A stretch of DNA of 64,000 nucleotides from Sphingomonas_L flavalba_A (GCF_047553045.1 NZ_CP180208.1:1798001-1862000), one strand, 5' to 3'; positions 52,773-61,313 are shown, numbered from the stretch's first letter. Program-made: numbers and translations. The notes: a model not told the origin generated them from the letters alone.

Positions 52773-52806
52773 CAAACCAATCGGTCCACTCGGTGGGGGC
52801 AGACCA

Positions 52807-53585
52807 TCCGCAAGCTCAGCTTCACCGGTTCCACAAGGGTGGGCCGCATCTTAATGCGGCTGTGCGCCAATACGGTAAAGCGCCTTAGCCTCGAACTGGG
52901 CGGGAATTCTCCCTTCATCATATTCAACGACGCCGACGTGGACCTTGCAGTTGCTGGTATTATGTCGAGTAAGTTCCGCAACGCAGGGCAAACCTGCATC
53001 TCCGCCAATCGCATCCTCATTCAATCCGAGATCCATGATTGCGTCGTCGATCGACTCGGTGGCGCTATCCGCGGTCTCAAAGTCGGAAACGGCGCCGATC
53101 CGGATACAGACATTGGCCCGCTAATATCGGCCCCTGCGGCAGAGAACGTTCGGCAGCAGATTGCCGATGCGCTTGCGAATGGTGGCCACATTGCTGCGCA
53201 GGCATCACTGCCCGGAGATAGAACCGCGTTCGTGGCACCGACGCTCATCACGAACGCAGCGATATCAATGCGGCTCGCACAAGAGGAGATTTTTGGACCG
53301 GTGGCCGCAATATTGAAGTTCGACGATGAAGCAGAAGCTGTCGGCCTGGCGAATGACACGCCAGCGGGTCTTGCGGCCTATTTCTACACGTCAAACGCCA
53401 ATCGCAGTTGGAGGGTCGCCGAGGCGCTCGAATATGGAATGATCGGCCTCAATACGGGGGCCATTTCGACCGAGTTGGCGCCCTTCGGCGGTGTAAAGCA
53501 GTCGGGCTTCGGACGGGAGGGCGGCCGCGAAGGCATCGATGAATTCCTTCAAAGCAAGTCGCTACACTGGTCAGGAATTTCCTGA
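52807..53585 (+). pseudogene. Aldehyde dehydrogenase (succinate-semialdehyde type), 5' half missing
   Basis: About 260 C-terminal residues of an NAD(P)-dependent aldehyde dehydrogenase, close to GabD. It begins in IRKLSFTGSTRVG right at the IS3 end. The catalytic glutamate (LELGGNSPFII) and cysteine (NAGQTCISANR) are kept, but the N-terminal half with most of the cofactor domain is gone (family ~480 aa). The end PFGGVKQSGFGREGG is normal. A GTG at 52839 could start a short product. Codon use and base composition are less GC-rich than the ICE backbone. Confidence 0.85.
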
Positions 53586-53629
53586 AACTACCGCTATTCG
53601 GTCAACGCATCAAATCGAAAGGAGGACGC

Positions 53630-54721
53630 ATGCGCATTGGCGTTCCCAAAGAAGTCAAGAATCACGAATATCGTGTGGGGCTTACGCCATCTTCTGTCGC
53701 AGAACTTGTGGCTGCAGGCCATACTGTCTTCGTACAGGCTAACGCAGGAGCGGGTATAGACTTCAATGATGACGCCTACATCGCGGTAGGGGCAAAAATC
53801 GTCAGCTCCTCGGTCGAAGTGTTCAGTGAAGCGGATCTGATTGTTAAAGTAAAGGAGCCTCAAGTCGAAGAAATTACACTTCTTGCGCCTCGACACGTGC
53901 TCTTCACCTATCTTCATTTAGCAGCCGATGCGCCCCAAGCTGAGGGACTAATGGCATCGGGTGCAACCTGCATTGCCTACGAGACCGTAACAGCCAGCGA
54001 CGGCTCGCTTCCTTTGCTTCGACCAATGTCAGAGGTAGCTGGCCGTATGTCTGTGCAGATTGGTGCGCATTATCTCGAAAAGGAGCGAGGCGGCCGCGGG
54101 GTTTTGCTCGGCGGCGTGCCTGGGGTTCTGCCAGCTCGCGTCGCGATCCTCGGCGGTGGTGTAGCAGGTGAAAACGCAGCGCAGATCGCAATGGGCATGG
54201 GTGCCAGTGTTATCGTCTACGACATCAATGGGGCACGTTTAGCCGACCTTGATAGAACATTTGGCGGTCGCGTTCGTACAGCTTACGCAGTGAAGTCGGT
54301 GCTCGCGGAGGCGATCCGTGAGGCCGATTTGGTGATTGGCGCAGTTTTGATTCCTGGCGCCGCCGCTCCAAAGCTCGTTTCGCGCGACATGCTGAAAACC
54401 ATGAAACGTGGTTCCGTTATGGTCGATGTCGCAATCGACCAAGGCGGATGCTTTGAAACCAGCCGGGCAACGACCCATACAGACCCGATCTATGAGATCG
54501 ATGGCATCATCCACTACTGCGTCGCCAACATGCCCAGCGCGGTGGCTCGAACATCGGCTATCGCGCTTAATAATGCCACACTGCCTTTTGTACTCAAATT
54601 GGCAAATGCCGGCGCGGAAGCGGCAATGGCATCTGATCAACATTTGGCGGCGGGACTTAACGTAACGGGCGGCACAATTGTCCACGCGGCAGTGGCCTCA
54701 GCTTTGGTGGATTTCAATTAA
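53630..54721 (+). CDS. ald: Alanine dehydrogenase
   Basis: 363 aa, near full family length. It starts MRIGVPKEVKNHEYRVGLTP. The substrate lysine is in IVKVKEPQ, the catalytic histidine in TYLHLAAD, and the NAD fold in VAILGGGVAGENAAQIAMGMG. It converts alanine to pyruvate and ammonia reversibly. ATG follows GGAGG. Base composition is clearly lower in GC than the surrounding element, suggesting a separate origin together with the truncated gabD. Confidence 0.95.
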   Translation: MRIGVPKEVKNHEYRVGLTPSSVAELVAAGHTVFVQANAGAGIDFNDDAYIAVGAKIVSSSVEVFSEADLIVKVKEPQVEEITLLAPRHVLFTYLHLAADAPQAEGLMASGATCIAYETVTASDGSLPLLRPMSEVAGRMSVQIGAHYLEKERGGRGVLLGGVPGVLPARVAILGGGVAGENAAQIAMGMGASVIVYDINGARLADLDRTFGGRVRTAYAVKSVLAEAIREADLVIGAVLIPGAAAPKLVSRDMLKTMKRGSVMVDVAIDQGGCFETSRATTHTDPIYEIDGIIHYCVANMPSAVARTSAIALNNATLPFVLKLANAGAEAAMASDQHLAAGLNVTGGTIVHAAVASALVDFN

Positions 54722-55019
54722 CTGAAACATCGAGAGTGGGCTCGGTCAGACTTTCTAGATCGCGACGCATTCAGGACTTTCTCGTCCTGGCCGTTCGGCT
54801 CAAACGTGGCCTGTTCCACTAGGGAGCCGAGATACGGCATGCGTAAATCAAACATGAACCCTCGGACGTGTCGCCCGCTTCATGTAACCTTCTTGATTTC
54901 CGAGCTGCGTAATCTCGCTCCGCAGTATTACCATCCTCGATGGATCGCCGTGTCTGAATAGACACCGAAGGTGATGTGATCGTCGGAAATCGTCGACTCT
55001 GGTCAGGGTATGCTTGCGA
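54722..55019. other. Gap after ald without a recognisable gene
   Basis: 298 bp. A 62-codon minus-strand frame (54848-55036) exists but resembles nothing known and overlaps the next start. I see no RNA gene, repeat or clear promoter. Confidence 0.5.
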
Positions 55020-56261
55020 ATGTCGAGAGTGTTCACGCGCCAGGAATTCTACGATCTGGTGTGGTCAAAACCGATGACCCACCTTGCGAAGGAGTTCGCG
55101 CTCTCGGATGTGGCCCTCCACAAGATCTGCAAGAAGCACGATATCCCGAACCCACCGCTGGGATGGTGGGCGAAAATGGCTGCCGGCAAGGCGGTCAAGC
55201 AAACCCCATTGCCGAAAGCCAAGGCTGGCATGTCCGACAGGATCACGATCGCGGCTGGCCAACTAGGACCGGAACCCGCGGTTATCGCGACTGCACGCGA
55301 GAATGCCCGCCTGCTCGCGTCATCGATCGACACCGACGCCGCCTTGTCGTCGAACCCGGTCGTCGATCGGACTATCGCCCAGCTCCGCAAGGCAACGCCT
55401 TCCTCGATCAACGGCCTTGTCACAGTCGAGGGCTTGAACGTGATCAAGGTCAGCGTCGCGCCGGCCTCGATCGACCGCCTGGAACTCGCGCTCGGCCGTA
55501 TCGTGGCAGCGGCGGAAGCGCTGGGAATAAAGCTGGTGCGGGGCGAGAAGTCCGCGAGCTTCCAGTGCGAGGGCGAGACGATCGGCTTTTCGATCAGCGA
55601 GGGTGTCCGACGCGAAAAGCAGGTGCCGACCGAGAAGGAACTCGCCGAACAGGAGGCGGCCCGAAAACGTCGTGCGCGCCGCTGGAACAACCCCGGCAGC
55701 TGGGACGACATGGATTTCAGCCCGTCGTTCCTGCGCCGGCCGGAATGGGATTATCATCCGACCGGCCAGCTCGCGTTCGAGCTGGAGCAGTCATATCTCT
55801 TGGGCGGCAGCCCGCGGCGCTCATTCAAGGATGCGAAGGTCCAGCGGATCGAGAACATGGCCAGCGACATCGCGGTTGGCATCGCAGTGCTGGCGGCAGC
55901 GAAGAAGGACGATCAGGTCAAGCGTGAGGAACAGGCACGGCAACGCGAGGAAGAGCGGCGGTTGCGCGAGCTCGCCCTTCGCAGGGATCATATCGCCGAA
56001 CGTCGCGGCAAGGCGCTGGATGAAGTTCTCGAGGAGATGGCCTCGCTTGATCGGCTGAGGAGGCTGGTAGCGAATTTGCGCGCTGAGAAAATGTCAGAGA
56101 GCACCGGCCGCATCGGGGAATTCCTGGGGTTGGCCGAACGCCGGCTGGTATCACGCGAAGCGGCGCTTTCGGCTGACGGTCTCGAGCAGCGTTTTGAGAA
56201 AAACAAGCTGTTCGGCGACGATGATGATCACGCCTTTCGCCCGCCCTATGGCTATTACTAA
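55020..56261 (+). CDS. ICE-associated hypothetical protein with HTH-like N-terminus
   Basis: 413 aa. The N-terminus VFTRQEFYDLVWSKPMTHLA then FALSDVALHKICKKHDIPNP reads like a helix-turn-helix followed by PLGWWAKMAAGK. A Lys/Arg/Glu-rich coiled segment spans about residues 295-370. Proteins with this start occur in many proteobacterial islands, with no assigned role. ATG 55020 was preferred over an in-frame TTG 6 bp earlier. Confidence 0.8.
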   Translation: MSRVFTRQEFYDLVWSKPMTHLAKEFALSDVALHKICKKHDIPNPPLGWWAKMAAGKAVKQTPLPKAKAGMSDRITIAAGQLGPEPAVIATARENARLLASSIDTDAALSSNPVVDRTIAQLRKATPSSINGLVTVEGLNVIKVSVAPASIDRLELALGRIVAAAEALGIKLVRGEKSASFQCEGETIGFSISEGVRREKQVPTEKELAEQEAARKRRARRWNNPGSWDDMDFSPSFLRRPEWDYHPTGQLAFELEQSYLLGGSPRRSFKDAKVQRIENMASDIAVGIAVLAAAKKDDQVKREEQARQREEERRLRELALRRDHIAERRGKALDEVLEEMASLDRLRRLVANLRAEKMSESTGRIGEFLGLAERRLVSREAALSADGLEQRFEKNKLFGDDDDHAFRPPYGYY

Positions 56262-56419
56262 GCGGCTGTCGAACAGCGCAATTTTTGCCCCTGTCCGGAG
56301 ACATCCAGCATTTTCCAGACGATGTGTTGGTGCTATTGATGGTGCCGGTGATTTTCCGCTGCTGATTTGCGCGGATAATCAGCTGCTTGGGTGCCCGATC
56401 ACAGTCCTCTTCTGCGCGG

Positions 56420-56752
56420 TTAGGCGATTGCCTGCAACCCCTTCGCCTTGACGAGATTCAGCAGTTTGAGCGACGGTCCATCCGGACGCTTCTCGCCACG
56501 CTCCCACTTGCTGATCGCGTCTTTACGAACGTTGAGATAGTGGGCGAACACCGGCTGCGAGACCTTCTCGCGCTCCCGCAAGGCACGAATTTCTTCGGGG
56601 GCCATCGGCTCGACCGCGGTGAGGCATAGCGCATCGAACTCGCGCATCGTCGACTTGTCGACGAGCCCGATCCGATGGAGTCCGGTTGCGGCCTCATGCA
56701 CCGAGGCCAAAATCGGGCTTTCAGCCCGCTTGCTCTTCGCCTTCGTCATCAT
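56420..56752 (-). CDS. HigA/NadS-like antitoxin (XRE-type HTH)
   Basis: 110 aa. The C-terminal HTH reads REKVSQPVFAHYLNVRKDAI then SKWERGEKRPDGPSLKLLNL, the lambda-repressor-like fold of antitoxins paired with RelE/HigB proteins. Its start lies 32 bp inside the end of the toxin gene. Probably represses the operon with its toxin. Confidence 0.88.
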   Translation of the reverse strand: MMTKAKSKRAESPILASVHEAATGLHRIGLVDKSTMREFDALCLTAVEPMAPEEIRALREREKVSQPVFAHYLNVRKDAISKWERGEKRPDGPSLKLLNLVKAKGLQAIA

Positions 56753-57119
56753 CGTCCGAAACCTCGATCAATTCACCCGCCGCGACAGCGGTTCCTACCT
56801 CGTCCTCGGAAAGACCCAGGTACACCGCCGCCAATTGCTTCAGTGCCTTGAGCTCTTTCACGCTCACATTGGCCTTCTCATTCTTGGCAAAGCCGTGGGC
56901 GAAGAAGCTGTGCCCGCCAACCCTGAACAAGATGATCGTCCGGAACCCTCCTGACTTACCGCCACCGCGTCTGGCCACGCGCTGCTTGAACACGCCGCCG
57001 CCCAGGTCCGCGTCGTGCTCCCCGGCCGCGACTTCAACTGCTGCGGCACGAAGAGCTTCCGACGCGAGCCCCGCCTTGCGCGCGAAACGGGCGAAGCCCT
57101 TCGTCATGAACACGGTCAC
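56721..57119 (-). CDS. RelE/HigB-like toxin
   Basis: 132 aa from GTG 57117-57119. TKGFARFARKAGLASEALRA, then DADLGGGVFKQRVAR and FRTIILFRVGGHSFFAHGFA, follow the family in which the toxin gene precedes an HTH antitoxin gene. Likely an mRNA-cleaving toxin that stabilises the ICE. An acidic tail of about 20 residues (SDDDDEGEEQAG) is longer than usual. Upstream, TTGAAT and TATACT lie 15 bp apart as a weak promoter candidate. Confidence 0.87.
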   Translation of the reverse strand: MTVFMTKGFARFARKAGLASEALRAAAVEVAAGEHDADLGGGVFKQRVARRGGGKSGGFRTIILFRVGGHSFFAHGFAKNEKANVSVKELKALKQLAAVYLGLSEDEVGTAVAAGELIEVSDDDDEGEEQAG

Positions 57120-57247
57120 GATCGTGCTCGCTCGACGGAACGAGTCATAGTATAGTCCTGAGAGCTACAATTCAAGAACCGGCACGTCGGCTGCCCTTTG
57201 CGTGCCGGGCCAAGCTCGACATCGGACCTTAGCGATGCGTCGCACGC

Positions 57248-58273
57248 TTATGCATCCAGCCGCGCCGCGAGGTCGGCAGGCTTGGGCTTGTAGTAGACCT
57301 GCAGCATCGAAAGCGACTTGTGTCCGGTGATCGCTGCCAGCTCCAGAACGTTGGACAGTTTCGGGGCCATCGTGGTGGCCGCCTCTCGCCGGCTGTCGTG
57401 AAAGTGGATGTGGGGCAAGCCAGCCTCGCGCTTTGCATCGCGGAACAGCTTGTCGAAGTGTCCCGTCTGTACAGGGACGACCGGCGCGCTCGGCTCCCGC
57501 TTCTTCACGATCCGCAGCAGCGTCATCGCGGCCTTGGACAACGGCACGTCGCGCTCGTCACCGTTCTTCGTCATGTCGAGATGAGCATGGCGGGCGTCGA
57601 AGTCGATGTCCGACCACCGCAGCGATAGGATTTCGCCCTTCCGCATGGCGGTCTCGAGCGCGAGGTAAAAGGCGAACGCGACCCATTGCCCCGACGTCGT
57701 CGGCTCCGACGTTCCATCCCAACCGAGCTTTGCGATGATGGCCTTGCGGTCCTCGGCCGTGACGCGCTGGGTGCGCGGCCGTGGCTTGCGCGGTTTGGTG
57801 ATCAGCGCGCAGGGATTGAAGTTCAGGCCCACGCGCCACTCCTTCATTGCGTGGGTGAACATGCTCGAGATCAGGCACAGTTCGCGGTTCACCGTCGAGG
57901 CCGACACCTTGCACAACCGCTTGTCGCGCCACTCCGCCATATCGGGCCCAGTGATCGCCGTTATCGGCCGGTCGAACAGACGGCTCCGGCGGATGAGCAT
58001 CTTGATGCGAATCTCTTCCCACCGCCCGCCTCTTTTTCCGGGCGACACTTCCTTCGCGTAGCGTGTGAACACCTCCTTGGCCGCTTTCCCGGCGACGGGT
58101 GCGATCCGTTCCTGAACGATGTTCTCAACGCCATTGCCCGCGAGGATCTTTGCTTCGGTCGCGATTGCCCAGGCTTCGGCGTCGGCCTTTGTGTCGAAGG
58201 TCGCGGACACCGTCCCGCCCTTGCGACGAACCTGGACGCGCCACGACTTCTTTCGTTTCTGAAGGGTCGCCAT
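57248..58273 (-). CDS. Tyrosine integrase of the ICE
   Basis: 341 aa. Arm-binding/DUF4102-like start MATLQKRKKSWRVQVRRKG. Core-binding domain about residues 60-150. Catalytic residues R211 (AMRKGEI), H292 and R295 (HFHDSRRE), H318 (ITGHKSL) and Y327 or Y328 (LQVYYKP). It lies 184 bp inside attR and is transcribed leftward. ATG 58271-58273 was chosen over an upstream in-frame extension without homology. Confidence 0.94.
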   Translation of the reverse strand: MATLQKRKKSWRVQVRRKGGTVSATFDTKADAEAWAIATEAKILAGNGVENIVQERIAPVAGKAAKEVFTRYAKEVSPGKRGGRWEEIRIKMLIRRSRLFDRPITAITGPDMAEWRDKRLCKVSASTVNRELCLISSMFTHAMKEWRVGLNFNPCALITKPRKPRPRTQRVTAEDRKAIIAKLGWDGTSEPTTSGQWVAFAFYLALETAMRKGEILSLRWSDIDFDARHAHLDMTKNGDERDVPLSKAAMTLLRIVKKREPSAPVVPVQTGHFDKLFRDAKREAGLPHIHFHDSRREAATTMAPKLSNVLELAAITGHKSLSMLQVYYKPKPADLAARLDA

Positions 58274-58456
58274 TGTGCCAAATCCTGTTATTTTTTGCCA
58301 CACCGCCCGATGGGTGCGGTTCGCCTGACTCGGCATAGGCAGCATGGCACAAATGGCACAAGAGGCGGTCAGAACAGGTCATTCTGAGTAAGAATTTATC
58401 GGAACAAATATATTGAAAACAATGTATTAGGCAGAGATGCTAGGCTCGGAAAGGCA

Positions 58457-58470
58457 TCTCGACCGCACCA
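58457..58470. other. Right attachment site (attR core)
   Basis: TCTCGACCGCACCA, an exact copy of the tRNA-Leu 3' end at 27849-27862. Its position next to the integrase and the 30.6-kb spacing define the ICE. Confidence 0.88.
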
Positions 58471-58707
58471 GACACTATAAGCGCTTGATAAACAGTGCCA
58501 TTCTGTGAGGGCCAGGTAAATTTCGCCCGAGTTCCCGGGACTTTGCCGAGAGGACTGGAACGGCGTGGTGGTCGCCTTGGTCTCCGACCGCCGATGGACC
58601 CGCACAAATACCCCTGAGTCTCCATGCCGTGCAAAAGTGACCACAGTTGCGTTGCAGATGGTGATGCAATGGGATGCCGCATCGGCTGTTGATCCTGGGA
58701 CCAGAAA

Positions 58708-58725
58708 GGGGCTCCGAAGAGCCCC
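58708..58725 (-). terminator. Terminator hairpin for the recombinase fragment
   Basis: On the minus strand GGGGCTC-TTCG-GAGCCCC, a perfect 7-bp stem with a UUCG tetraloop, followed by TTTCT. It lies 26 bp after the stop of the serine-recombinase fragment. Confidence 0.7.
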
Positions 58726-58751
58726 CACTACGATCAGGTTGAGGGGTCGGG

Positions 58752-59565
58752 CTACGAGAACCCGAGTTGGTTGCGCTGCTCCGACCAGTCGAGCGAGAGC
58801 GACGTTGCCATCAGCGTCTTGCGCTTGAGCGATGCCGGTTGTCGTCCCTCGAGGATGGTTGTGACGATGTCAGGCGCCAGATAGCTGATGCGTATCATGT
58901 CGGCGAGATGACCACGGTCGCGACCGAGCCGTCCGGCGATCTGTGCCAGCGATCCGCTTTGGTCCAGCACGGCCTTTCGAACGGCATGCGCTTCTGCGAT
59001 CAGTTCGACAAGACGCGTGTCGCGACCGGTTGGGGCCGGTTCCTCTGTTCCCGGAATAATGAGCTTTACGACCTGACCACGCCGAAGGCGCTTTGCCGGA
59101 AAGCTGAGAAGATGGAGATCAGGCGAACCGGCAGTCAATGGCGACAGCCGAACCATGATGTCGATATGATCGTCATGCAGGTCGATGCGCTTGACCATGT
59201 CCTGCAGGACGGCACGCTGGCTCGCACCACTCCCTTCGTTCAGCATCATGGCGGCTGCATGGGCATGCCGGAAGCAAGCCTCGATCGCGCCGCCGTCTTC
59301 AAGGCGGACCGCCTCATGGACGGCATGCTCGTCGCGCAGGAAACTGGACAGCTTGTCCCTCACCATCCGTTCGAGTTCATGTGCCGGGACGCGCCAGATC
59401 CGATCATTGCGGTCGGTACGATGCCGCTCATGGGTGATGTAATAGCGATAGCGCTTGCCCTGTTTGCTGGCATGAGATGGCGACATCGGCCGACCAAGCC
59501 CGTCATGGATGAGCCCGGTGAGCAGGCGGCCACCCGTGCCCGAGGCCGGTCCATCGCCAGTGTCG
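58752..59565 (-). pseudogene. Large serine recombinase, C-terminal fragment
   Basis: About 265 residues starting near LLTGLIHDGLGRPMSPSHAS and KRYRYYITHE, the zinc-ribbon region of large serine recombinases, through to the end with an HTH-like segment (IAGRLGRDRGHLADMIRISY). The N-terminal catalytic serine domain is missing, replaced at about 59566 by the right end of an IS3-family element. It cannot recombine DNA as it stands. Confidence 0.8.
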
Positions 59566-59665
59566 CTCTCTGGTTCCGCTTCGCTCCACCTACGGCCAAC
59601 ACTGACCATGGAGGCGTCAATGCACTAACAATCCACCCGGACCACTCGGTGGGAGCCGATCACGA
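59566..59665 (+). mobile_element. Remnant: right end of an IS407-like element
   Basis: About 100 bp that match the right terminus of the IS3-family element at 52710-52806 in the same order: GGTTCCGCTTCGCTCCACCT, then AATGCACTAACAA, then CCACTCGGTGGG. It is diverged, so it comes from a related element rather than a recent copy. It breaks the recombinase gene. Confidence 0.75.
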
Positions 59666-59773
59666 TGCAGAGCGTCTTGTGCGGGCCATAGTCTTTCGGC
59701 GCACCCCGCCATCGCAACCCGTTGCGATTGACGAAAACGATGCCGCTCAGCACCCGCCGATCGTCAACTCGCG
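59666..59773 (-). pseudogene. Fragment of an IS5-family transposase
   Basis: Minus-strand translation gives VDDRRVLSGIVFVNRNGLRW and then GAPKDYGPHKTL, the N-terminal domain of IS5-family transposases. It is cut at about residue KTL by the IS407-like remnant on one side and by the complete IS3-family element on the other. It differs from the IS5 copy at 10.5 kb. Confidence 0.75.
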
Positions 59774-59799
59774 TGACGTGCTCCCCTGATTGTTACCAG

Positions 59800-60690
59800 T
59801 CAGAGGTAGAGTCCGGCTTCTTCATGATGGTTGATTGATGGGATGGCAATGGTCCTGGGGGCATGCCCCCAGGACCATTGACCGGCGATCTCGGCGGGTG
59901 TTTGCCCGCCCAGTTTCGAGTGCGGCCTGACGTGATTATAATCGTATCGCCAAGCCATGAGCACGAAGCGGGCATGCGCCAGCGACGTGAACAGGGTCTC
60001 GTTGAGGCATGCGTCACGCAGGCGTCCGTTGAAGCTTTCAACGAAGCCGTTCTGCATCGGCTTCCCCGGCGCGATATAATGCCATTCGACCTGACGCTCC
60101 TGCGACCAGCGCAGGATCGCCGACGAGGTCAGTTCGGTGCCGTTGTCGCTGACGATCATGTGAGGCTTCCCCCGCAGGCCGATCAGCGTCGTCAGTTCCC
60201 GGGCAACGCGGATGCCCGACAGCGACGTATCGGCCACCAGTGCCAGACACTCCCGCGTAAAGTCATCGACGATGCACAGGATGCGGAACCGCCGACCGCA
60301 CACCAGGCTGTCCGATACGAAGTCGAGCGACCAGCGCTGGTTCGGACCCTGCGGCAGTGCCATCGGCACCCGCGTGCCCAAGGCCCGCTTGCGGCCACCA
60401 CGGCGGCGGACCCGCAGTCCCTCTTCGCGATAGATACGCAGCAGCTTCTTGTGGTTCGGGCGCATGCCCTCCCGCACCAGAAGATACCCCAGACGACGAT
60501 AGCCGAACCGGCGGCGCTCGGCCGCCAGCTCGCGCAGGCGTTGCCGCAGAGCACCGGCATCCGGCCTCGTTGGCTCATATCTGATCACCCGGCGGCTCAC
60601 GCCGACCAGGCTGCACGCCCGACGCTCGCTCAGCCCGTGATGGTCACGAGCATATGCGACGGCTTCCCGCTTGGCGCCGGGCGTCACCAT
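59800..60690 (-). CDS. IS3-family transposase OrfB
   Basis: 296 aa. HTH_21 region (FGYRRLGYLLVREGMRPNHK) and rve domain with catalytic residues in WSLDFVSDSL (D), MIVSDNGTEL (D) and NGFVESFNGRLRDACL (E). The ATG lies in the A-run where orfA should end. Confidence 0.92.
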   Translation of the reverse strand: MVTPGAKREAVAYARDHHGLSERRACSLVGVSRRVIRYEPTRPDAGALRQRLRELAAERRRFGYRRLGYLLVREGMRPNHKKLLRIYREEGLRVRRRGGRKRALGTRVPMALPQGPNQRWSLDFVSDSLVCGRRFRILCIVDDFTRECLALVADTSLSGIRVARELTTLIGLRGKPHMIVSDNGTELTSSAILRWSQERQVEWHYIAPGKPMQNGFVESFNGRLRDACLNETLFTSLAHARFVLMAWRYDYNHVRPHSKLGGQTPAEIAGQWSWGHAPRTIAIPSINHHEEAGLYL

Positions 60691-60949
60691 TTTTTGATGT
60701 CAGATCCTTCAGCACCGCATTGTCGAGAATCGCCTCGGCCAGAAGCTTCTTCAGCTTCGCATTCTCGTCCTCAAGCGCCCGAAGCCGCCGCGCCTCCGAC
60801 ACGTCCAGACCCCCGAACTTGGCCTTATACTTGTAGAAGGTCGCCGAGCTGATCCCGTGCCAGCGGCATACATCCGCCGTCGGCATCCCCGCCTCATGTT
60901 CCTTCAATATCGCGATGATCTGCTCTTCACTGAACCTGCTTCGCTTCAT
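60644..60949 (-). CDS. IS3-family transposase OrfA, possibly altered at its end
   Basis: 101 aa. MKRSRFSEEQIIAILKEHEA and the zipper RRLRALEDENAKLKKLLAEA are standard. Relatives usually stop at about 88 aa in ...SKKW overlapping orfB; here the A-run reads A6 and the frame continues 13 residues. A one-base loss is suspected. OrfB lies in the +1 frame, so the usual -1 frameshift would hit a stop directly after. Confidence 0.8.
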   Translation of the reverse strand: MKRSRFSEEQIIAILKEHEAGMPTADVCRWHGISSATFYKYKAKFGGLDVSEARRLRALEDENAKLKKLLAEAILDNAVLKDLTSKNGDARRQAGSRRICS

Positions 60950-61028
60950 TCCGTCCGACTCCTTCGCGTCGGACTCTACTCAAAATCGGTCACATTTCAG
61001 GGGAGCACGTCAATGCCTTGCGCGCCGC

Positions 61029-61189
61029 GCGATGAAAACCGGTGTCGCCGGAACGGGCGGATTTCTGCCATTTCAGGAGACCGGTGACACCGTCCGTCAT
61101 GCGGCAGTGCCGTTCATTCCCCCGAAAAACGATGTGCAGGCAAGCGCTTACGGCAACAGGAGTGCCAGTGCTTTATCTTGCCTTACGCG
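61029..61189 (+). other. Second oriT-like region (remnant of a related element)
   Basis: It resembles the ICE oriT region at 50568-50733: the shared start TGAAAACCGGTG, identical GAAAAACGATGTGCAG (61124-61139), a similar CAAxCxCTTAxGG stretch, and TATCTTGCCTTACGCG (61174-61189) corresponding to the nick region. An inverted repeat CGGTGTCGCCGG/CCGGTGACACCG (11 of 12) lies at 61040-61092. No relaxase gene is beside it. The rest of 61190-61313 shows nothing recognisable. Confidence 0.6.
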
Positions 61190-61313
61190 CCTTCCCGATT
61201 TTCTGGCGTTCTTGCCCACCGACCTCTGCTCACGTGCCTGGCAGCCGAGGCAAATAGAAAGCGGGAGCGACGCCGGTCCGACGCCGCTCCCCACCCGCGA
61301 ATATGCCCGCACT

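Larger units (their letters stand above)
51532..52806 (+). mobile_element. IS3-family element, IS407 group
   Basis: orfA and orfB with a canonical slippery heptamer. The imperfect terminal repeats are TGATCTGCCCCCCG (left, from 51532) and TGGTCTGCCCCCAC (right end read inward from 52806), both continuing to a shared GAGTGG. The 4-bp flanks, CAAG left and TCCG right, differ, so no target duplication is visible. This suggests a rearrangement after insertion, which fits the truncated aldehyde dehydrogenase abutting the right end. Confidence 0.9.
27849..58470. mobile_element. tRNA-Leu-integrated ICE (Trb-type conjugation, 30.6 kb)
   Basis: Bounded by 14-bp direct repeats TCTCGACCGCACCA at 27849-27862 (in tRNA-Leu) and 58457-58470. 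Contents from left: alpA-like gene, DUF2274, trbI-G-F-L-J-E-D-C-B, copG, traG (minus strand); six-gene plus-strand cargo; relaxase and oriT; small zinc protein; nuclease; IS3-family element; truncated gabD and ald; a hypothetical gene; a toxin-antitoxin pair; integrase. All core parts for excision and mating are present (integrase, excisionase candidate, relaxase, coupling protein, type IV secretion genes). No separate TraF peptidase, TrbH or TrbK was seen. Confidence 0.92.
58274..58751. other. Integrase upstream region, attR and flank
   Basis: 478 bp without a supported gene. It holds the integrase promoter (not clearly readable), attR at 58457-58470 and a hairpin terminator at 58708-58725. 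Short open frames here have no recognisable products. Confidence 0.5.
59774..61012 (-). mobile_element. IS3-family element
   Basis: Terminal inverted repeats TGACGTGCTCCCCTGA at 59774 and, inward from 61012, TGACGTGCTCCCCTGA followed by similar GTTACC/GTGACC. Two overlapping genes on the minus strand. The adjoining 3-4 bases (GCG and ATG) do not match, so no target duplication remains; the flanks are different DNA, an IS5 fragment on the left and an oriT-like region on the right. Confidence 0.9.

Noticed and set aside
54848..55036. 62-codon minus-strand frame after ald as an Lrp-type regulator
   Set aside because: Lrp/AsnC genes often flank ald, but this frame shows no HTH or RAM domain pattern and overlaps the next gene start.
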